Made by a program: the position numbers and the translations under genes. Shown here one piece after another: positions 54,388 through 63,925 of a stretch of DNA of 64,000 bases; position 1 is the first letter of the stretch, and every line of letters begins with the position of its first letter. The notes under the pieces were generated by a model. That model was not told the origin of the DNA, made no database searches, and worked only from the letters and a program-made list of their open reading frames with translations. Origin of the DNA: Methanosphaerula subterraneus (GTDB lineage: Archaea > Halobacteriota > Methanomicrobia > Methanomicrobiales > Methanospirillaceae); assembly GCF_052055875.1 (NCBI RefSeq), contig NZ_CP170508.1, positions 1,426,001-1,490,000 of the forward strand. Direction: 5' to 3'.

Positions 54388-54948
54388 ATGGGTGATCAGT
54401 TCGGCCTGGACGACATCAACAAGTACCAGAAGTTCAAGAAGGTGGATGGAGCCACCTACCATAAGGTGAATCAGTTCCTCAGGAAGCACACCTATATCAC
54501 TGCGCGCGAATGGGCACTGGCCAGGCTCTGCACCGATTTCCGGACCAGCTCCGGCGTCGAGATGACCTTCATCGGCCAGCACCTTCCGGAACTGGTCCCG
54601 TTCATGGAGGACACCTACTCCCCGCAGGCCGTGAACCAGGCCAGAAACTCGTTCAAGAAGAAGGTGAAGAAGGCCGGCTCCACGTTCTTCTACGGGGCGA
54701 TGTGCGGGTTCTTCACCACCGAGGAGCTGGACGACATGCTCTTCGAGGCGAGCGAGATCGCACGGTTCCTGCTTGAGATCGAGGGGACGGCGCTCGATGT
54801 CGACGATGAGATCGACATCGAGGATAAGATCACCGAGGTGATGCAGCGGGTCGGGATGGCTGCGAAGACCCTGCTGAAAGCACGCGAAGAGGCGATAGAA
54901 GCCCAGGCTGAGCTGGATTATGCCAGGACGGCCCCCAGTGAGAAATGA
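54388..54948 (+). CDS. DUF5806-like archaeal protein
   Basis: 186 residues. Mostly helical and charged, beginning MGDQFGLDDINKYQKFKKVD with YHKVNQFLRKHTYITAREWA close behind, which resembles the DUF5806 family of archaea (assignment from memory of the pattern, moderate certainty). A glycine/aromatic patch STFFYGAMCGFFTTEELDDM lies near residue 97. The C-terminus is a long helix. No membrane segments. Function unknown. It precedes glmM by 110 bp, on the same strand. Confidence 0.65.
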   Translation: MGDQFGLDDINKYQKFKKVDGATYHKVNQFLRKHTYITAREWALARLCTDFRTSSGVEMTFIGQHLPELVPFMEDTYSPQAVNQARNSFKKKVKKAGSTFFYGAMCGFFTTEELDDMLFEASEIARFLLEIEGTALDVDDEIDIEDKITEVMQRVGMAAKTLLKAREEAIEAQAELDYARTAPSEK

Positions 54949-55058
54949 TGCAGGGGGCTCTCCCCAAAGGCTCTATTTTGGAGAAGAGCAGATCAATAAT
55001 GAGAGAACGCTCTGATGTACGGCCCTGGTGTACATCACGAATTCGATACGGTGATATG

Positions 55059-56426
55059 ATGGTTGACGAAAAGAAGGCACAGAAGCAGCTCTTTGGAACA
55101 AACGGAGTTCGCGGGGTATCGGGGAAGGATATGACCCCCGACCTGGTGCTCCATATCGGCGAGGCGCTTGGCTCGATGAGAAAGGGGACGATCGCCGTCG
55201 GCAGGGACACCAGAACCTCTGGCGAGGCGCTGGCCAGCGCGGTCAAGGCCGGGTTGATGGCGACCGGCTGCAATGTGGTGGATGTCGGGATTCTGCCGAC
55301 CCCTGCTCTGCAGTATATTGTGAAACTCGGGTTCGACGGCGGTGCGATGATCACGGCCTCGCATAACCCCCCAGAGTACAACGGGGTGAAGATCATCGAG
55401 GCCGACGGGACCGAGATGGGCGACGAGGAGGTCGTCAAGCTCGAACAAAGGCTCTTTGACCGGGACTTTTCCCTGGCCCCCTGGGATCGGGTCGGCAGTG
55501 AGGAGGCGGCCCCGCACCTGCTCGGGCAGTACATCGACGCGATCGTGGCCCAGTTCCCGGCAGGGATCGGCGAGGGGATCACGGTCGCGGTGGACCCCGG
55601 GTCAGGGCCGGCGACCAGAACGACCCCCGCGATCCTTGAACGACTCGGATGTCGGGTCTTCACGATCAACGCCACCCTGGACGGAACCTTCCCAGGCAGG
55701 CTGCCCGAACCGACTCCCGAGGGGCTGGCGCCGCTGGCAGATTTGGTCCTCAGTACTGGGGCCGCGTTCGGGGTCGCCCATGACGGCGACGCAGACCGGG
55801 CGGTCTTCATCGATAACAAAGGGAGATATATCGAGGAGAACCACGAGTTTGCCCTGGTCGCACGGCAGGTCTGCTCTGAGCGGAAAGGGATCGTCGTGAC
55901 CCCGGTCAGTTCATCGCTGCTGATCGAGGACGTGGCGGCAGAGCAGGGCTGCTCGGTGCTGTACACCCCGGTCGGTTCGGTCTACGTGGCCAGGAAGATG
56001 ATCGAACTGATCGCCGGAGGGAAGGCGGTCGCGTTTGGCGGAGAAGGAAACGGCGGGCTGATCTATCCGAATTTCCAGTTCTGCAGGGACGGGGGGATGA
56101 CCGCCGCAACGATGGTCGCGATACTCGGGACAGTGAAGCGGTCGCTCTCCGACCTGGTCGACGACCTCCCGCCATACATCACGATCAAGAACAAGATCCG
56201 CACCCGCGATATCCCCGGGCTGCTGGCCGCGGTCGAAGAGCACTTCAAGAACGAGACGATCGACCGGACGGACGGACTTCGGATCAGCCGGGGGAAGACC
56301 TGGGCGCTGGTCAGGGCGTCAGGGACCGAGCCGCTGGTCAGAGCGACGATCGAGTCCGATAACAAAGAGGCTGCCGAGGCCTTCAACAGCGAGATCCTGG
56401 GCGTGACCGCCCGGTTCACCGCCTGA
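55059..56426 (+). CDS. glmM: Phosphoglucosamine mutase / phosphohexomutase
   Basis: 455 residues from the ATG at 55059 (MVDEKKAQKQLFG), after GGTGAT; a frame open further upstream is not family-like. Interconverts glucosamine-6- and 1-phosphate (or other hexose phosphates) for nucleotide-sugar synthesis. Active-site Ser lies in MITASHNPPEYNGVK, the metal loop is AHDGDADRAVFID, the sugar loop GGEGNGGLIYP and the phosphate loop VRASGTEPLVRATIE. Archaeal homologues can be promiscuous, so GlmM versus PMM is not fixed. It likely supports surface glycan supply. Confidence 0.92.
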   Translation: MVDEKKAQKQLFGTNGVRGVSGKDMTPDLVLHIGEALGSMRKGTIAVGRDTRTSGEALASAVKAGLMATGCNVVDVGILPTPALQYIVKLGFDGGAMITASHNPPEYNGVKIIEADGTEMGDEEVVKLEQRLFDRDFSLAPWDRVGSEEAAPHLLGQYIDAIVAQFPAGIGEGITVAVDPGSGPATRTTPAILERLGCRVFTINATLDGTFPGRLPEPTPEGLAPLADLVLSTGAAFGVAHDGDADRAVFIDNKGRYIEENHEFALVARQVCSERKGIVVTPVSSSLLIEDVAAEQGCSVLYTPVGSVYVARKMIELIAGGKAVAFGGEGNGGLIYPNFQFCRDGGMTAATMVAILGTVKRSLSDLVDDLPPYITIKNKIRTRDIPGLLAAVEEHFKNETIDRTDGLRISRGKTWALVRASGTEPLVRATIESDNKEAAEAFNSEILGVTARFTA

Positions 56427-56428
56427 CC

Positions 56429-56434
56429 TTTTTT
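56429..56434 (+). terminator. T-run after glmM
   Basis: TTTTTT two bases past the glmM stop, typical of an archaeal transcript end, and located between convergent glmM and DUF2124 genes. Confidence 0.4.
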
Positions 56435-56466
56435 CGTCGGACCGGTCTGGAGACAGACCTGGGCCA

Positions 56467-56976
56467 TCATTTCTCTACAATCATGATCAACGGTCGATTC
56501 GTGACCTCGACCGGGTCGATGGTGGCATCGATGAGGCAGTCGAATGATATCAGCGGGAGCCAGCCGGCCTTCTCAAACATATGCATGAAACAGACCCCGA
56601 CCACCTTCGCACCCGGATGACTGTCGATGATCGCCCGCACCTGTCCGGCCTCCACCGGCACACCGGGCATCGAGAGGCCGCCCATCACGACAATAACCTT
56701 CGGGTCCACGGTGGCGGGTGCATCGCCGGCCTGCATCCCCACATCAGAGACCTGCCAGAGTGTGCGGGCCTTCCCCTCAACCAGCAGCGGGACGAAGACC
56801 TGTTCGAGAGCGAGCGAGCGGAGGGAGAACGCAAGCAGTTCGATAAACGGGGTGCATGTTCCCGGCACGCCATAATAGACGACCTGGTCACTGCTCTTCA
56901 GTCCTGCTGCCTCGATAAATTCCCGAAACGGGCGCAGGATACCCGGGACACCCCGGAATTTTTCAGTCAGAGTCAT
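56467..56976 (-). CDS. DUF2124 domain-containing protein
   Basis: 169 residues. Matches the methanogen DUF2124 family: FREFIEAAGLKSSDQVVYYG, VPGTCTPFIELLAF, VIVVMGGLSMPGVPV and GVCFMHMFEKAGW. Rossmann-like alternation of strands and helices, cytosolic, no known function; mostly restricted to methanogenic archaea. It converges with glmM and is divergent from the methyltransferase gene. Confidence 0.85.
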   Translation of the reverse strand: MTLTEKFRGVPGILRPFREFIEAAGLKSSDQVVYYGVPGTCTPFIELLAFSLRSLALEQVFVPLLVEGKARTLWQVSDVGMQAGDAPATVDPKVIVVMGGLSMPGVPVEAGQVRAIIDSHPGAKVVGVCFMHMFEKAGWLPLISFDCLIDATIDPVEVTNRPLIMIVEK

Positions 56977-57136
56977 GGTGGATCAACTGTCAGGGGGAGA
57001 TGAGATAAAATTTCCCGAAATTGTCGAATGAGAATCATCGGGACGCAGCCCCACAACCGCTTCAGTCGATGGCAACGGGTCTGACAGGATCGCGATCCAT
57101 GCACCCCGTGTACAGGTTATATGTTCCAGGAACCAT

Positions 57137-57943
57137 ATGGCATACCACATGTATGTTCATGGGTATTCTGCACGGGAATCAGAGCGGCTCGCAGACCAGG
57201 CCCAGACCCTCACTGAGATCCTCCACGATGACACCCGCTATCCCCCGGGATCCCGGGTGCTTGAAGCCGGCTGCGGGATTGGCGCCCAGACCGTGATCCT
57301 GGCGAGGAACAGCCCGAGTGCCCGGATCACATCGGTCGATATTTCGGAGATCTCCCTGCAGCAGGCACAGGAGACGATCCGGCAGGAAGGGATCACCAAC
57401 GTGACATTCCGGCAGGGAGATATCTTCCAGCTCCCGTTCGAGCCGGCGACCTTTGATCACATTTTTGTCTGTTTCGTGCTGGAGCATCTCACCGAGCCGC
57501 AGCAGGCGCTGGAAGGACTGCGCCCGCTCCTCAAAGAAGGTGGGACCCTCACGGTGATCGAGGGCGATCACGGCTCCACGTTCTTTCACCCTGAGAATCC
57601 GGATGCCCGACAGGCCATCGAATGCCTCGTAACACTCCAGCACCAGGCAGGCGGCAACGCACTGATCGGGAGGCAACTCTACCCACTGGTGACCGGTGCA
57701 GGATACAGGGATGTCCGGGTCTCGCCGCGGATGGTCTATGTCGATGCCTCCCGCCCGGGGCTTGTGGAGGGTTTTACGAAACTGACCTTTACAGCCATGG
57801 TTGAGGGAGTGACCGATGAGGTACACAGGCAGGGGCTGATGAGCCGGGATGCATGGGAACGGGGGATAGCGGCGCTCTACCGCACCGCAGAACCAGACGG
57901 TGTCTTCTGCTATACGTTCTTCAAAGCCACCGCCAGAAGATGA
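57137..57943 (+). CDS. Class I SAM-dependent methyltransferase
   Basis: 268 residues. Rossmann methyltransferase with motif I RVLEAGCGIGAQTVIL (about 40-55), acidic loop ITSVDISEISLQQA, motif GDIFQLPFEPATFDHIF and CFVLEHLTEPQQAL. The start MAYHMYVHGYSARESERLADQAQTL (in parts) is typical of methanogen homologues. The C-terminal part (about 160-260) is a substrate cap. The substrate is unknown. TTATATG at 57117-57123 could be its TATA element. Confidence 0.88.
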   Translation: MAYHMYVHGYSARESERLADQAQTLTEILHDDTRYPPGSRVLEAGCGIGAQTVILARNSPSARITSVDISEISLQQAQETIRQEGITNVTFRQGDIFQLPFEPATFDHIFVCFVLEHLTEPQQALEGLRPLLKEGGTLTVIEGDHGSTFFHPENPDARQAIECLVTLQHQAGGNALIGRQLYPLVTGAGYRDVRVSPRMVYVDASRPGLVEGFTKLTFTAMVEGVTDEVHRQGLMSRDAWERGIAALYRTAEPDGVFCYTFFKATARR

Positions 57944-58039
57944 ACGAATCCATGGAGATCGCCACCGGTCTTCCCAACGGGTACTGGATTCATCCGAGTG
58001 ATCCAAAAAAACTTCCCTCTTTCAACATCAGGAGGGGGA

Positions 58040-58984
58040 TCAGAACATCTTCTTCTTCCAGAGCATCAGCCCCATCCCGACCGCTAAGAGCACCGAGATC
58101 CCAAAGATGATCCCAAAGGAGAAGGGTTCCTGGGAGAGGGGAATTTCGCTGACATTCATGCCGTAAAAACTGGCTATCATCGTCGGAATGGCCAGGATGA
58201 TCGTCACCGAGGCGAGGAATCTCATCACGATGTTGAGGTTGTTGGAGATGATCGAAGCGAAGGCCTGGGTCATTCCAGTCAAGATATGCAGGTAGATCTG
58301 CGACATCTCCATCGCCTGCTTGTTCTCGATGATGACATCCTCCAGCAGCTCGGCGTCCTCCTCGTACATCCTCAGGATCTTGGTTCTGAGAATCCGTTCG
58401 AGGACGGCCTCGTTGCTCTTCAGCGAGGTTGAGAAGTAGATCAGGCTCTTCTCCAGTTCCATCATCTCGAAGAGTTCCTCGTTCTTCATTGAACGGCGGA
58501 GTTCGACCTCGATAAGGGTCATCTTCCGCTCGATCCTTCTCAGATGGTTCAGGTAGTAGGTGGCGTTCCGATAGAAGATCTGGAAGAGGAACCGGGTCTT
58601 CTTCACGGTGGTGAACTGCCGGATCTTGCCGGCGATGACATCATCCAGGACATCGGCACGCCGGCTGCAGATCGTGACGATATGGTCCTTGGTGATGATG
58701 ATCCCCAGCGGATGCGTGGTCAGGGTCTTGATCCCCTGGTTCTCCGTCGTCACCGGGATGTCCATGACGATCAGGACCACGTCATCCTCGGAGTCGATGC
58801 GTGGCCGTTCCTCCTCATCGAGGGCTGCCTGGAGAAATTCAGGGGGGATCCTGCACTGGTCTGCGACAATCGCCAGTTCGGTCTCCGAGGGGTCGAGCAA
58901 CCAGATCCACGAGCCCTCGCAGATGGACTCCATAACTTCGATGATTGCCGGCTCCGACCCTTTTCTTGTCTTATAGATCTGCAT
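58040..58984 (-). CDS. corA: CorA-family magnesium/cobalt transporter
   Basis: 314 residues from the ATG at 58984 (MQIYKTRKGSEP). A soluble alpha/beta N-terminal domain (about 1-140) is followed by a long helical stalk (about 140-250) and two C-terminal membrane helices. The signature YGMNV at the end of the first helix (near residue 276) is the selectivity filter. The C-terminus KKKMF is basic, as usual. It forms pentameric Mg2+ channels. AT-rich sequence around 59105-59120 may be the promoter. Confidence 0.94.
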   Translation of the reverse strand: MQIYKTRKGSEPAIIEVMESICEGSWIWLLDPSETELAIVADQCRIPPEFLQAALDEEERPRIDSEDDVVLIVMDIPVTTENQGIKTLTTHPLGIIITKDHIVTICSRRADVLDDVIAGKIRQFTTVKKTRFLFQIFYRNATYYLNHLRRIERKMTLIEVELRRSMKNEELFEMMELEKSLIYFSTSLKSNEAVLERILRTKILRMYEEDAELLEDVIIENKQAMEMSQIYLHILTGMTQAFASIISNNLNIVMRFLASVTIILAIPTMIASFYGMNVSEIPLSQEPFSFGIIFGISVLLAVGMGLMLWKKKMF

Positions 58985-58987
58985 CAA

Positions 58988-59303
58988 GGCTCCATCCCCC
59001 CTGCACTAATTTCATGTAAAGTGGTACATCTTCCCACATAACGGGATGACAGGGCCCATTTTACTCAGCAACCGCCGTTGAAATATAGAGAATAGTTGTC
59101 TTTCGCTATATTTATGGAATCCCATCGGCATGATCGCAGACAGAAGGATGAGCCGAACACCTCAGACCGGATGTCACCAGGAGGTACCCGCCGTCAGGAG
59201 AGCCGGGTGCGACAATCATAAGATCCAGACCGCAGTGACCGGATGCGGTGCTTGATGATGAGAGATCTGTCTGAAGAAGAGGAGATATACTGAAAAGAAT
59301 GGA
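58988..59303. other. 316 bp intergenic region, no gene seen
   Basis: Between corA and tRNA-Thr. AT-rich around 59088-59120 (minus strand CCATAAATATAGCG), probably the corA promoter. Nothing else recognisable on either strand. Confidence 0.4.
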
Positions 59304-59375
59304 AGCCTCAGCCGTGGATTGAACACGGGACCTGCTGATTACAAATCAGCCGCTATACCACTAAGCCACTGAGGC
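59304..59375 (-). tRNA. tRNA-Thr (anticodon TGT)
   Basis: Minus-strand cloverleaf. The acceptor GCCTCAG pairs fully with CTGAGGC. Anticodon stem GCTGA/TCAGC encloses loop TTTGTAA with anticodon TGT. T arm CCGTG-TTCAATC-CACGG; discriminator T. No CCA encoded. It reads ACA threonine codons. Confidence 0.94.
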
Positions 59376-59424
59376 GCCATAATTTGTTCACATTCCACAC
59401 AGAAAAATACTTCGGGGGTTGGGA

Positions 59425-60075
59425 TCACTCGAACTCGGCCCGTTTTCCGGTGACCATGAAGGTGACCAGTTCGGCCATCTTACAGGCGTGGTCGCCCGAT
59501 CGCTCCAGGTACCGCGCGACCATCACGTAGTTCATGCACCGGGTGATCGTCGCAGGGTCCTCGAGCATATAGGTGATGCACTCACGAAAGATCGAATGCC
59601 CGAGGGCGTCCACCTCATCGTCCCTGACCGTATAGTCGGAGAGGAGAGAGGCGTCCTCCTCCCGAAACGCCGTGATCGCATCAGAGACCATCTCATTCAC
59701 CATCACACTCATAAGCGGGATCGAGAGGAGATGGGCGAGATGCGGGGTCTCAGCCGTATAATGGACCACGTTGGCGATATCCTTCCCATATCTCCCGACA
59801 CGCTCCAGAGCTGACGAGATCTTCAGGATGCAGAAGAGCATCCGCATGTCCCTGGCGACCGGCTGGTGCAGGGTGATCAGCTGGATGCACCGGTCCTCGA
59901 TCCGATAGTTCCACTCCCTGATCTCGTCCTTCTGTGCGATCACCCGATCCGCCAGGTCGGTGTCCTGGGCCTTCAACGCCTCCACCGAGCACTGCAGCAT
60001 CGACTCTGCCATATCAGCCATCGAGAGAAGGTCGCCCCTCAACTCCTCCAGTTCAGTATGAAACTTCTCTGTCAT
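59425..60075 (-). CDS. phoU: Phosphate transport regulator PhoU
   Basis: 216 residues from the ATG at 60075 (MTEKFHTELEELRGDLL), after AGGTGGTGGGG; GTG codons upstream are the ribosome site. All-helical two-repeat PhoU fold: a repeat in about 1-105 with IKISSALERVGRYGKDIANV-type motif and a second in about 110-205 with MVARYLERSGDHACKMAEL, both with the E/D-x3-D metal-binding pattern. It dampens Pst transport and signals phosphate status. Last gene of the pst operon. Confidence 0.95.
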   Translation of the reverse strand: MTEKFHTELEELRGDLLSMADMAESMLQCSVEALKAQDTDLADRVIAQKDEIREWNYRIEDRCIQLITLHQPVARDMRMLFCILKISSALERVGRYGKDIANVVHYTAETPHLAHLLSIPLMSVMVNEMVSDAITAFREEDASLLSDYTVRDDEVDALGHSIFRECITYMLEDPATITRCMNYVMVARYLERSGDHACKMAELVTFMVTGKRAEFE

Positions 60076-60084
60076 CCCCACCAC

Positions 60085-60846
60085 CTATCCGAATCTTCCG
60101 GTGATATAGTTCTCTGTCAGTTCCTTCTCCGGCCTCTCGAAGATCTGGGTGGTCTCACCGAACTCGACCAGTTCTCCGAGGTACATAAACCCGGTATAAT
60201 CACTGACCCGCGAGGCCTGCTGCATACTGTGGGTCACGATGATCACCGTATATTGCTCAGAGAGGGTCGTGATCAACTCTTCGATCTTGCTGGTGGCGAT
60301 CGGATCGAGCGCCGAACAGGGCTCGTCCATCAGGATTACATCCGGGCCGACCGCGAGGGTCCGTGCAATGCAGAGCCGCTGCTGCTGCCCGCCGGAGAGG
60401 GAGAGGGCCGAGTCGTGCAACCGGTCCTTCACCTCATTCCAGAGGGCGCTCTGCTTCAGGGAATGCTCGACGATCCGGTCGAGGGCGGCACTGTTCCGCT
60501 CGCCGTGGATACGGGGACCGTAGGCGACATTCTCATAGATGCTCTTTGGGAACGGGTTCGGTCGCTGAAAAACCATGCCGATATGTTTTCTGAGCTGGAC
60601 CACGTCAGGAATATCGGAGAGGGGGGTCCCGTTAAAGAAGAGACCTCCCTCTATCCTGCACCCGGGGACCAGATCGTTCATCCTGTTGAAGCACCGGAGG
60701 AGGGTGGACTTTCCACACCCCGAAGGGCCGATAAGGGCGGTCACCCTGTTGCGGGGGACCCCGATCGTGACCCCCTTCAGTGCCTGCTTCTCGTCGTACC
60801 AGAGGTCCAGATCCTCGGTGCGCAGTACAATTTCCTGTGATGCCAT
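60085..60846 (-). CDS. pstB: Phosphate ABC transporter ATP-binding protein
   Basis: 253 residues. Walker A LIGPSGCGKSTLLRCFNRMN, the Q-loop GMVFQRPNPFPKSIYENV, ABC signature LSGGQQQRLCIARTL and Walker B VILMDEPCSALDP, followed by the switch His in IIVTHSMQQASRVSD. The FPKSIYENVAYGP segment is particular to PstB. It drives phosphate uptake with the fused PstC-PstA permease encoded 3 bp upstream. Confidence 0.97.
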   Translation of the reverse strand: MASQEIVLRTEDLDLWYDEKQALKGVTIGVPRNRVTALIGPSGCGKSTLLRCFNRMNDLVPGCRIEGGLFFNGTPLSDIPDVVQLRKHIGMVFQRPNPFPKSIYENVAYGPRIHGERNSAALDRIVEHSLKQSALWNEVKDRLHDSALSLSGGQQQRLCIARTLAVGPDVILMDEPCSALDPIATSKIEELITTLSEQYTVIIVTHSMQQASRVSDYTGFMYLGELVEFGETTQIFERPEKELTENYITGRFG

Positions 60847-60849
60847 TGA

Positions 60850-62787
60850 TCAGTACCTCGTCGTCTGTTGAAAGTGATTCCTCAGATAGATTGCAATTGA
60901 ATAGATCCCGATCACCAGCATGATCAGGACCAGGGCCGTCCCGTACTTGTTCTGTGACGAGCCCGGCACATTCGTCGAGAGGATGAAGAGGTGGTACGGG
61001 AGGGCCATCACCGGGTCCATGATCGAACTGGGAAGGTACCGCTGGGAGAAGACCACCGCGGTGAAGAGGATCGGGGCGGTCTCTCCTGCGGCCCTGCCGA
61101 TCGAGAGGATCGTACCGGTGATGATGCCGGCCAGCGCCGAGGGGAGGACCACGCGGCTGATTGTCTGCCACCGGGTGGCGCCGAGTGCAAAGGATCCTTC
61201 CCGCAGCGAGGAGGGAACGTTCTTCAATGCCTCCTCGGTGGTTCTGATGATCGTCGGCAGGACCATCAGCCCGAGGGTCAGCTGCCCGGCGAGCATCGAG
61301 ACCCCGAGGTTCAGGTACAGCACCAGGAAGGTGAACCCGAAGAGTCCGAAGACGATCGAAGGAGTGCCGTTCAAGAGGTCGATGCCAGTCCTGATCATCC
61401 GGGTCAGATACCCCTCCATCCTGTACTCGTTCAGGTAGATGGCGGCGCCAACGCCGAACGGCAGCGCAAAGAGGATCGAGCCGGCGACCAGGTAGAGGGT
61501 CCCCACGATCGCAGGGAAGATCCCGCCGGCCCGCCCGAGGTCACGGGGCGCCGTGGTCAGAAACTCCCAGGATATGGCGGGAAGCCCATGGGAGACGATG
61601 TCAAAGAGGATGATCCCGAGGACCAGGATCACCAGCCCGACCCCGAGATAGAGGAAGAAGAAGGCGATCCGCTGGGCCGTTCGGGGAGAGAGGCGCTGGG
61701 CCGCCAGCCAGAGCACGCCCACACAGGCCAGGAGCACAAGCCCGATGATCCCGCCGAGCGCATAGATTATCAGCACCGCGATCAAGAGGGGGACCAGTTT
61801 CACAACCCGCCTGACCACATCAGGGGCATTTACGAGAAATGCCCCGGCAGGCCGCTGGGCGTTCAACCTTTTCAGGATCAGGACCGCACCGAGGTTCACG
61901 ATCAGGGTGATCAGCAGCAGGACGACGGCTACCCCGAAGAGGGCATGATAATGGAGGGACCCCGAGGCCACCTCGCCCATCTCGATACCGAGCGTCCCAG
62001 TCAGCGTCCGAACCGGGGAGAGAACGTTGGTGATGGGGCTCGGAATCAGAGCTGAGTTGCCGGTCACCATCATCACGGCCATCGTCTCACCGATCGCACG
62101 CCCCATCCCGAGGATGATGGCCGCGGTGATCCCAGAGAGGGCCGCCGGGAGCACGACCTTGCTGATCGTCTGCCATCGGGTCGCCCCGACGGCGAGGGAG
62201 CCCTCCCGATACTCCTGCGGGACCGACCTGATGGCGTCCTCGGCCACCGAGGTGATCGTCGGAAGGGCCATGATCCCGAGCAGGAGCGAACCGGCGAGCC
62301 ATGACTCCCCTGAGGGCTGATCGAAGAGCACCCGCAGCCAGTTGGTCATGACCATCAGACCGAAGAACCCGTACACCACGGACGGAATACCGGCCAGCAG
62401 TTCGATGGCCGGCTTGATGACCAGTTTCACCCGGGGGGGAGCCAGTTCGGCGATATACACCGCCGTTCCGATCGAGAGCGGGACCGCGATCACCATCGAA
62501 CCGAGGGTCACCAGCAGGGTGCCGACGATCAGGGGGGCGATCCCGTAACTGGGGACCGCAGCGACAGGGTTCCAGGTCATCCCGGTGAGGAACGGGAGAA
62601 TGCCGATCTGGACAAATCCAGCGATACTGTCCTTGAAGAGGAAGAGCAGGATGAAGATGACGGTCAGCACCGAAAAGAGTGCACAGACGAGCCAGATAGA
62701 CTCGATTACCTTCTCTTTGAGATTGAAGAGTGAGAGATGCATCTGTCTCATTCCAGACAGACCTGTCGTGATCGGGATCGTCTTCAT
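60850..62787 (-). CDS. pstCA: Fused phosphate ABC permease PstC-PstA
   Basis: 645 residues from the ATG at 62787 (MKTIPITTGLSGM); the TTG at 62793 is less likely. Two permease halves lie in one chain: a PstC-like half (about 1-310) with the coupling motif VPQEYREGSLAVGATRWQTI, and a PstA-like half (about 330-645) with VPSSLREGSFALGATRWQTI. Each has about six membrane helices, joined by extra hydrophobic segments (about 335-400). Most organisms encode the halves separately. The frame is continuous with no stop or frameshift, so it is a true fusion. Confidence 0.93.
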   Translation of the reverse strand: MKTIPITTGLSGMRQMHLSLFNLKEKVIESIWLVCALFSVLTVIFILLFLFKDSIAGFVQIGILPFLTGMTWNPVAAVPSYGIAPLIVGTLLVTLGSMVIAVPLSIGTAVYIAELAPPRVKLVIKPAIELLAGIPSVVYGFFGLMVMTNWLRVLFDQPSGESWLAGSLLLGIMALPTITSVAEDAIRSVPQEYREGSLAVGATRWQTISKVVLPAALSGITAAIILGMGRAIGETMAVMMVTGNSALIPSPITNVLSPVRTLTGTLGIEMGEVASGSLHYHALFGVAVVLLLITLIVNLGAVLILKRLNAQRPAGAFLVNAPDVVRRVVKLVPLLIAVLIIYALGGIIGLVLLACVGVLWLAAQRLSPRTAQRIAFFFLYLGVGLVILVLGIILFDIVSHGLPAISWEFLTTAPRDLGRAGGIFPAIVGTLYLVAGSILFALPFGVGAAIYLNEYRMEGYLTRMIRTGIDLLNGTPSIVFGLFGFTFLVLYLNLGVSMLAGQLTLGLMVLPTIIRTTEEALKNVPSSLREGSFALGATRWQTISRVVLPSALAGIITGTILSIGRAAGETAPILFTAVVFSQRYLPSSIMDPVMALPYHLFILSTNVPGSSQNKYGTALVLIMLVIGIYSIAIYLRNHFQQTTRY

Positions 62788-62869
62788 GATCAAAAGCCGT
62801 TACTCATTCGGATTGTTTCGATCGTGTGGATGAAGAGGAGAAGAAATTTGCCAGAAGAGGGGGTTTCCC

Positions 62870-63829
62870 TCAGATCCGGACAAATCCCTGGTCTTCAACA
62901 ACCTTCTGTCCTTCCGGGCTGAGTGCGTAGTTGAGGAAGTCCTGTGCGATGCCTGTCGCCGGTCCGCTGGTGAGCATGTATAACTGCCGCGAGATCGGGT
63001 AGGTCCCGTCCACAACGGTGGCCACGGACGGTGCGACGGCGGCTCCGTTCTTCGTGATGGAGAGCGCCTTCACCGACTTCTCTGCATAGCCGAGTCCCAC
63101 GTATCCGATCGCACCCGGCGTCGTTGAAACGGCGGTCTCGATGGCGCCATTGGAGTTCTTCTCAAGGGCTGAGGCGGTGAAGTTGTCCTTCTGCATCACG
63201 GCACTCGCGATGAAGTCCCGCGTCCCTGAGGCACTGTCGCGACCGATGACCACGATCGGAAGATCCGCACCGCCGACATCCTTCCAGTTCGTGATGGTGC
63301 CGTTGTAGATACCCCGGATCTGACTGAGGGTGATGGTCTCAACCTTGTTCTGAGGGTTCACAATGATTGAGAGCCCGTCCCGCGCAATAGGGGTAACGAC
63401 AAGGGAGGGGTACTTCGTCATCTCACTGGCACTCACCTCACGCGAGGCCATACCGATCATCGCGGTCTTCTCACCGGTGGCCTGAACGCCCACACCTGAG
63501 CCACCGCCACTGACCTGCACATCGGCCTCCTTGTTGGCAGCCATAAAGGCTTCAGCCCATGCCTGGGCGACAGGGAGGACCGTGGTCGACCCGGTGATCG
63601 TCAGCCGGCCTTTCGAGGTGCCGGTCAGGGCGCTGGGTGCACTGCTGTTCAATGCCGAGGTCGTGTTTGCCCCAGCAACGGTCGGGATTGTAGTCGCGGC
63701 GGGTGAAGCCGTCGGTGTCGGTGTTGTTGCCGGGGTGTTGCTGACACAGCCGCTGACGAGCAGTGCTACAATCAGAATTGCTGCAAGCCCGCAGGCCACG
63801 ATTCCAGAAGTTCTACGTTTTTCTGCCAT
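62870..63829 (-). CDS. pstS: Phosphate-binding lipoprotein PstS
   Basis: 319 residues. Lipoprotein signal with lipobox LLVSGCVSN (Cys near residue 28), a Thr/Pro/Ala-rich spacer (about 30-70, likely glycosylated), then the PstS fold: LTITGSTTVLPVAQAWAEAF, the GGGSGVGVQATG phosphate loop, MASREVSASE, GRDSASGTRDFI and the C-terminal YMLTSGPATGIAQDFLNYAL. It binds phosphate outside the cell for the PstCA-B transporter. It heads the leftward operon. Confidence 0.95.
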   Translation of the reverse strand: MAEKRRTSGIVACGLAAILIVALLVSGCVSNTPATTPTPTASPAATTIPTVAGANTTSALNSSAPSALTGTSKGRLTITGSTTVLPVAQAWAEAFMAANKEADVQVSGGGSGVGVQATGEKTAMIGMASREVSASEMTKYPSLVVTPIARDGLSIIVNPQNKVETITLSQIRGIYNGTITNWKDVGGADLPIVVIGRDSASGTRDFIASAVMQKDNFTASALEKNSNGAIETAVSTTPGAIGYVGLGYAEKSVKALSITKNGAAVAPSVATVVDGTYPISRQLYMLTSGPATGIAQDFLNYALSPEGQKVVEDQGFVRI

Positions 63830-63909
63830 GATTCTCTTCTCTCAAATCATCAGCAGGATATATACTGTTATTCGACGGAGACTCTATATATACCAATAGA
63901 ATACAGAGT

Positions 63910-63925
63910 AATATAGTGTTATATT
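63910..63925. promoter_or_regulatory. Palindrome in the divergent pst promoter region
   Basis: AATATAGTGTTATATT is a perfect 6+6 bp inverted repeat with a 4 bp spacer, flanked by two direct GAATAC copies (63899-63904 and 63926-63931). It sits between the pstS TATA-like CTATATATA (63883-63891) and the start of the PhoU/AbrB gene. It may be an operator for phosphate control, or simply overlapping TATA elements. Confidence 0.4.

Noticed and set aside
59425..60075. PhoU gene as a potassium-channel regulator
   Set aside because: Direct linkage to pstB, fused pstCA and pstS fixes the phosphate role.
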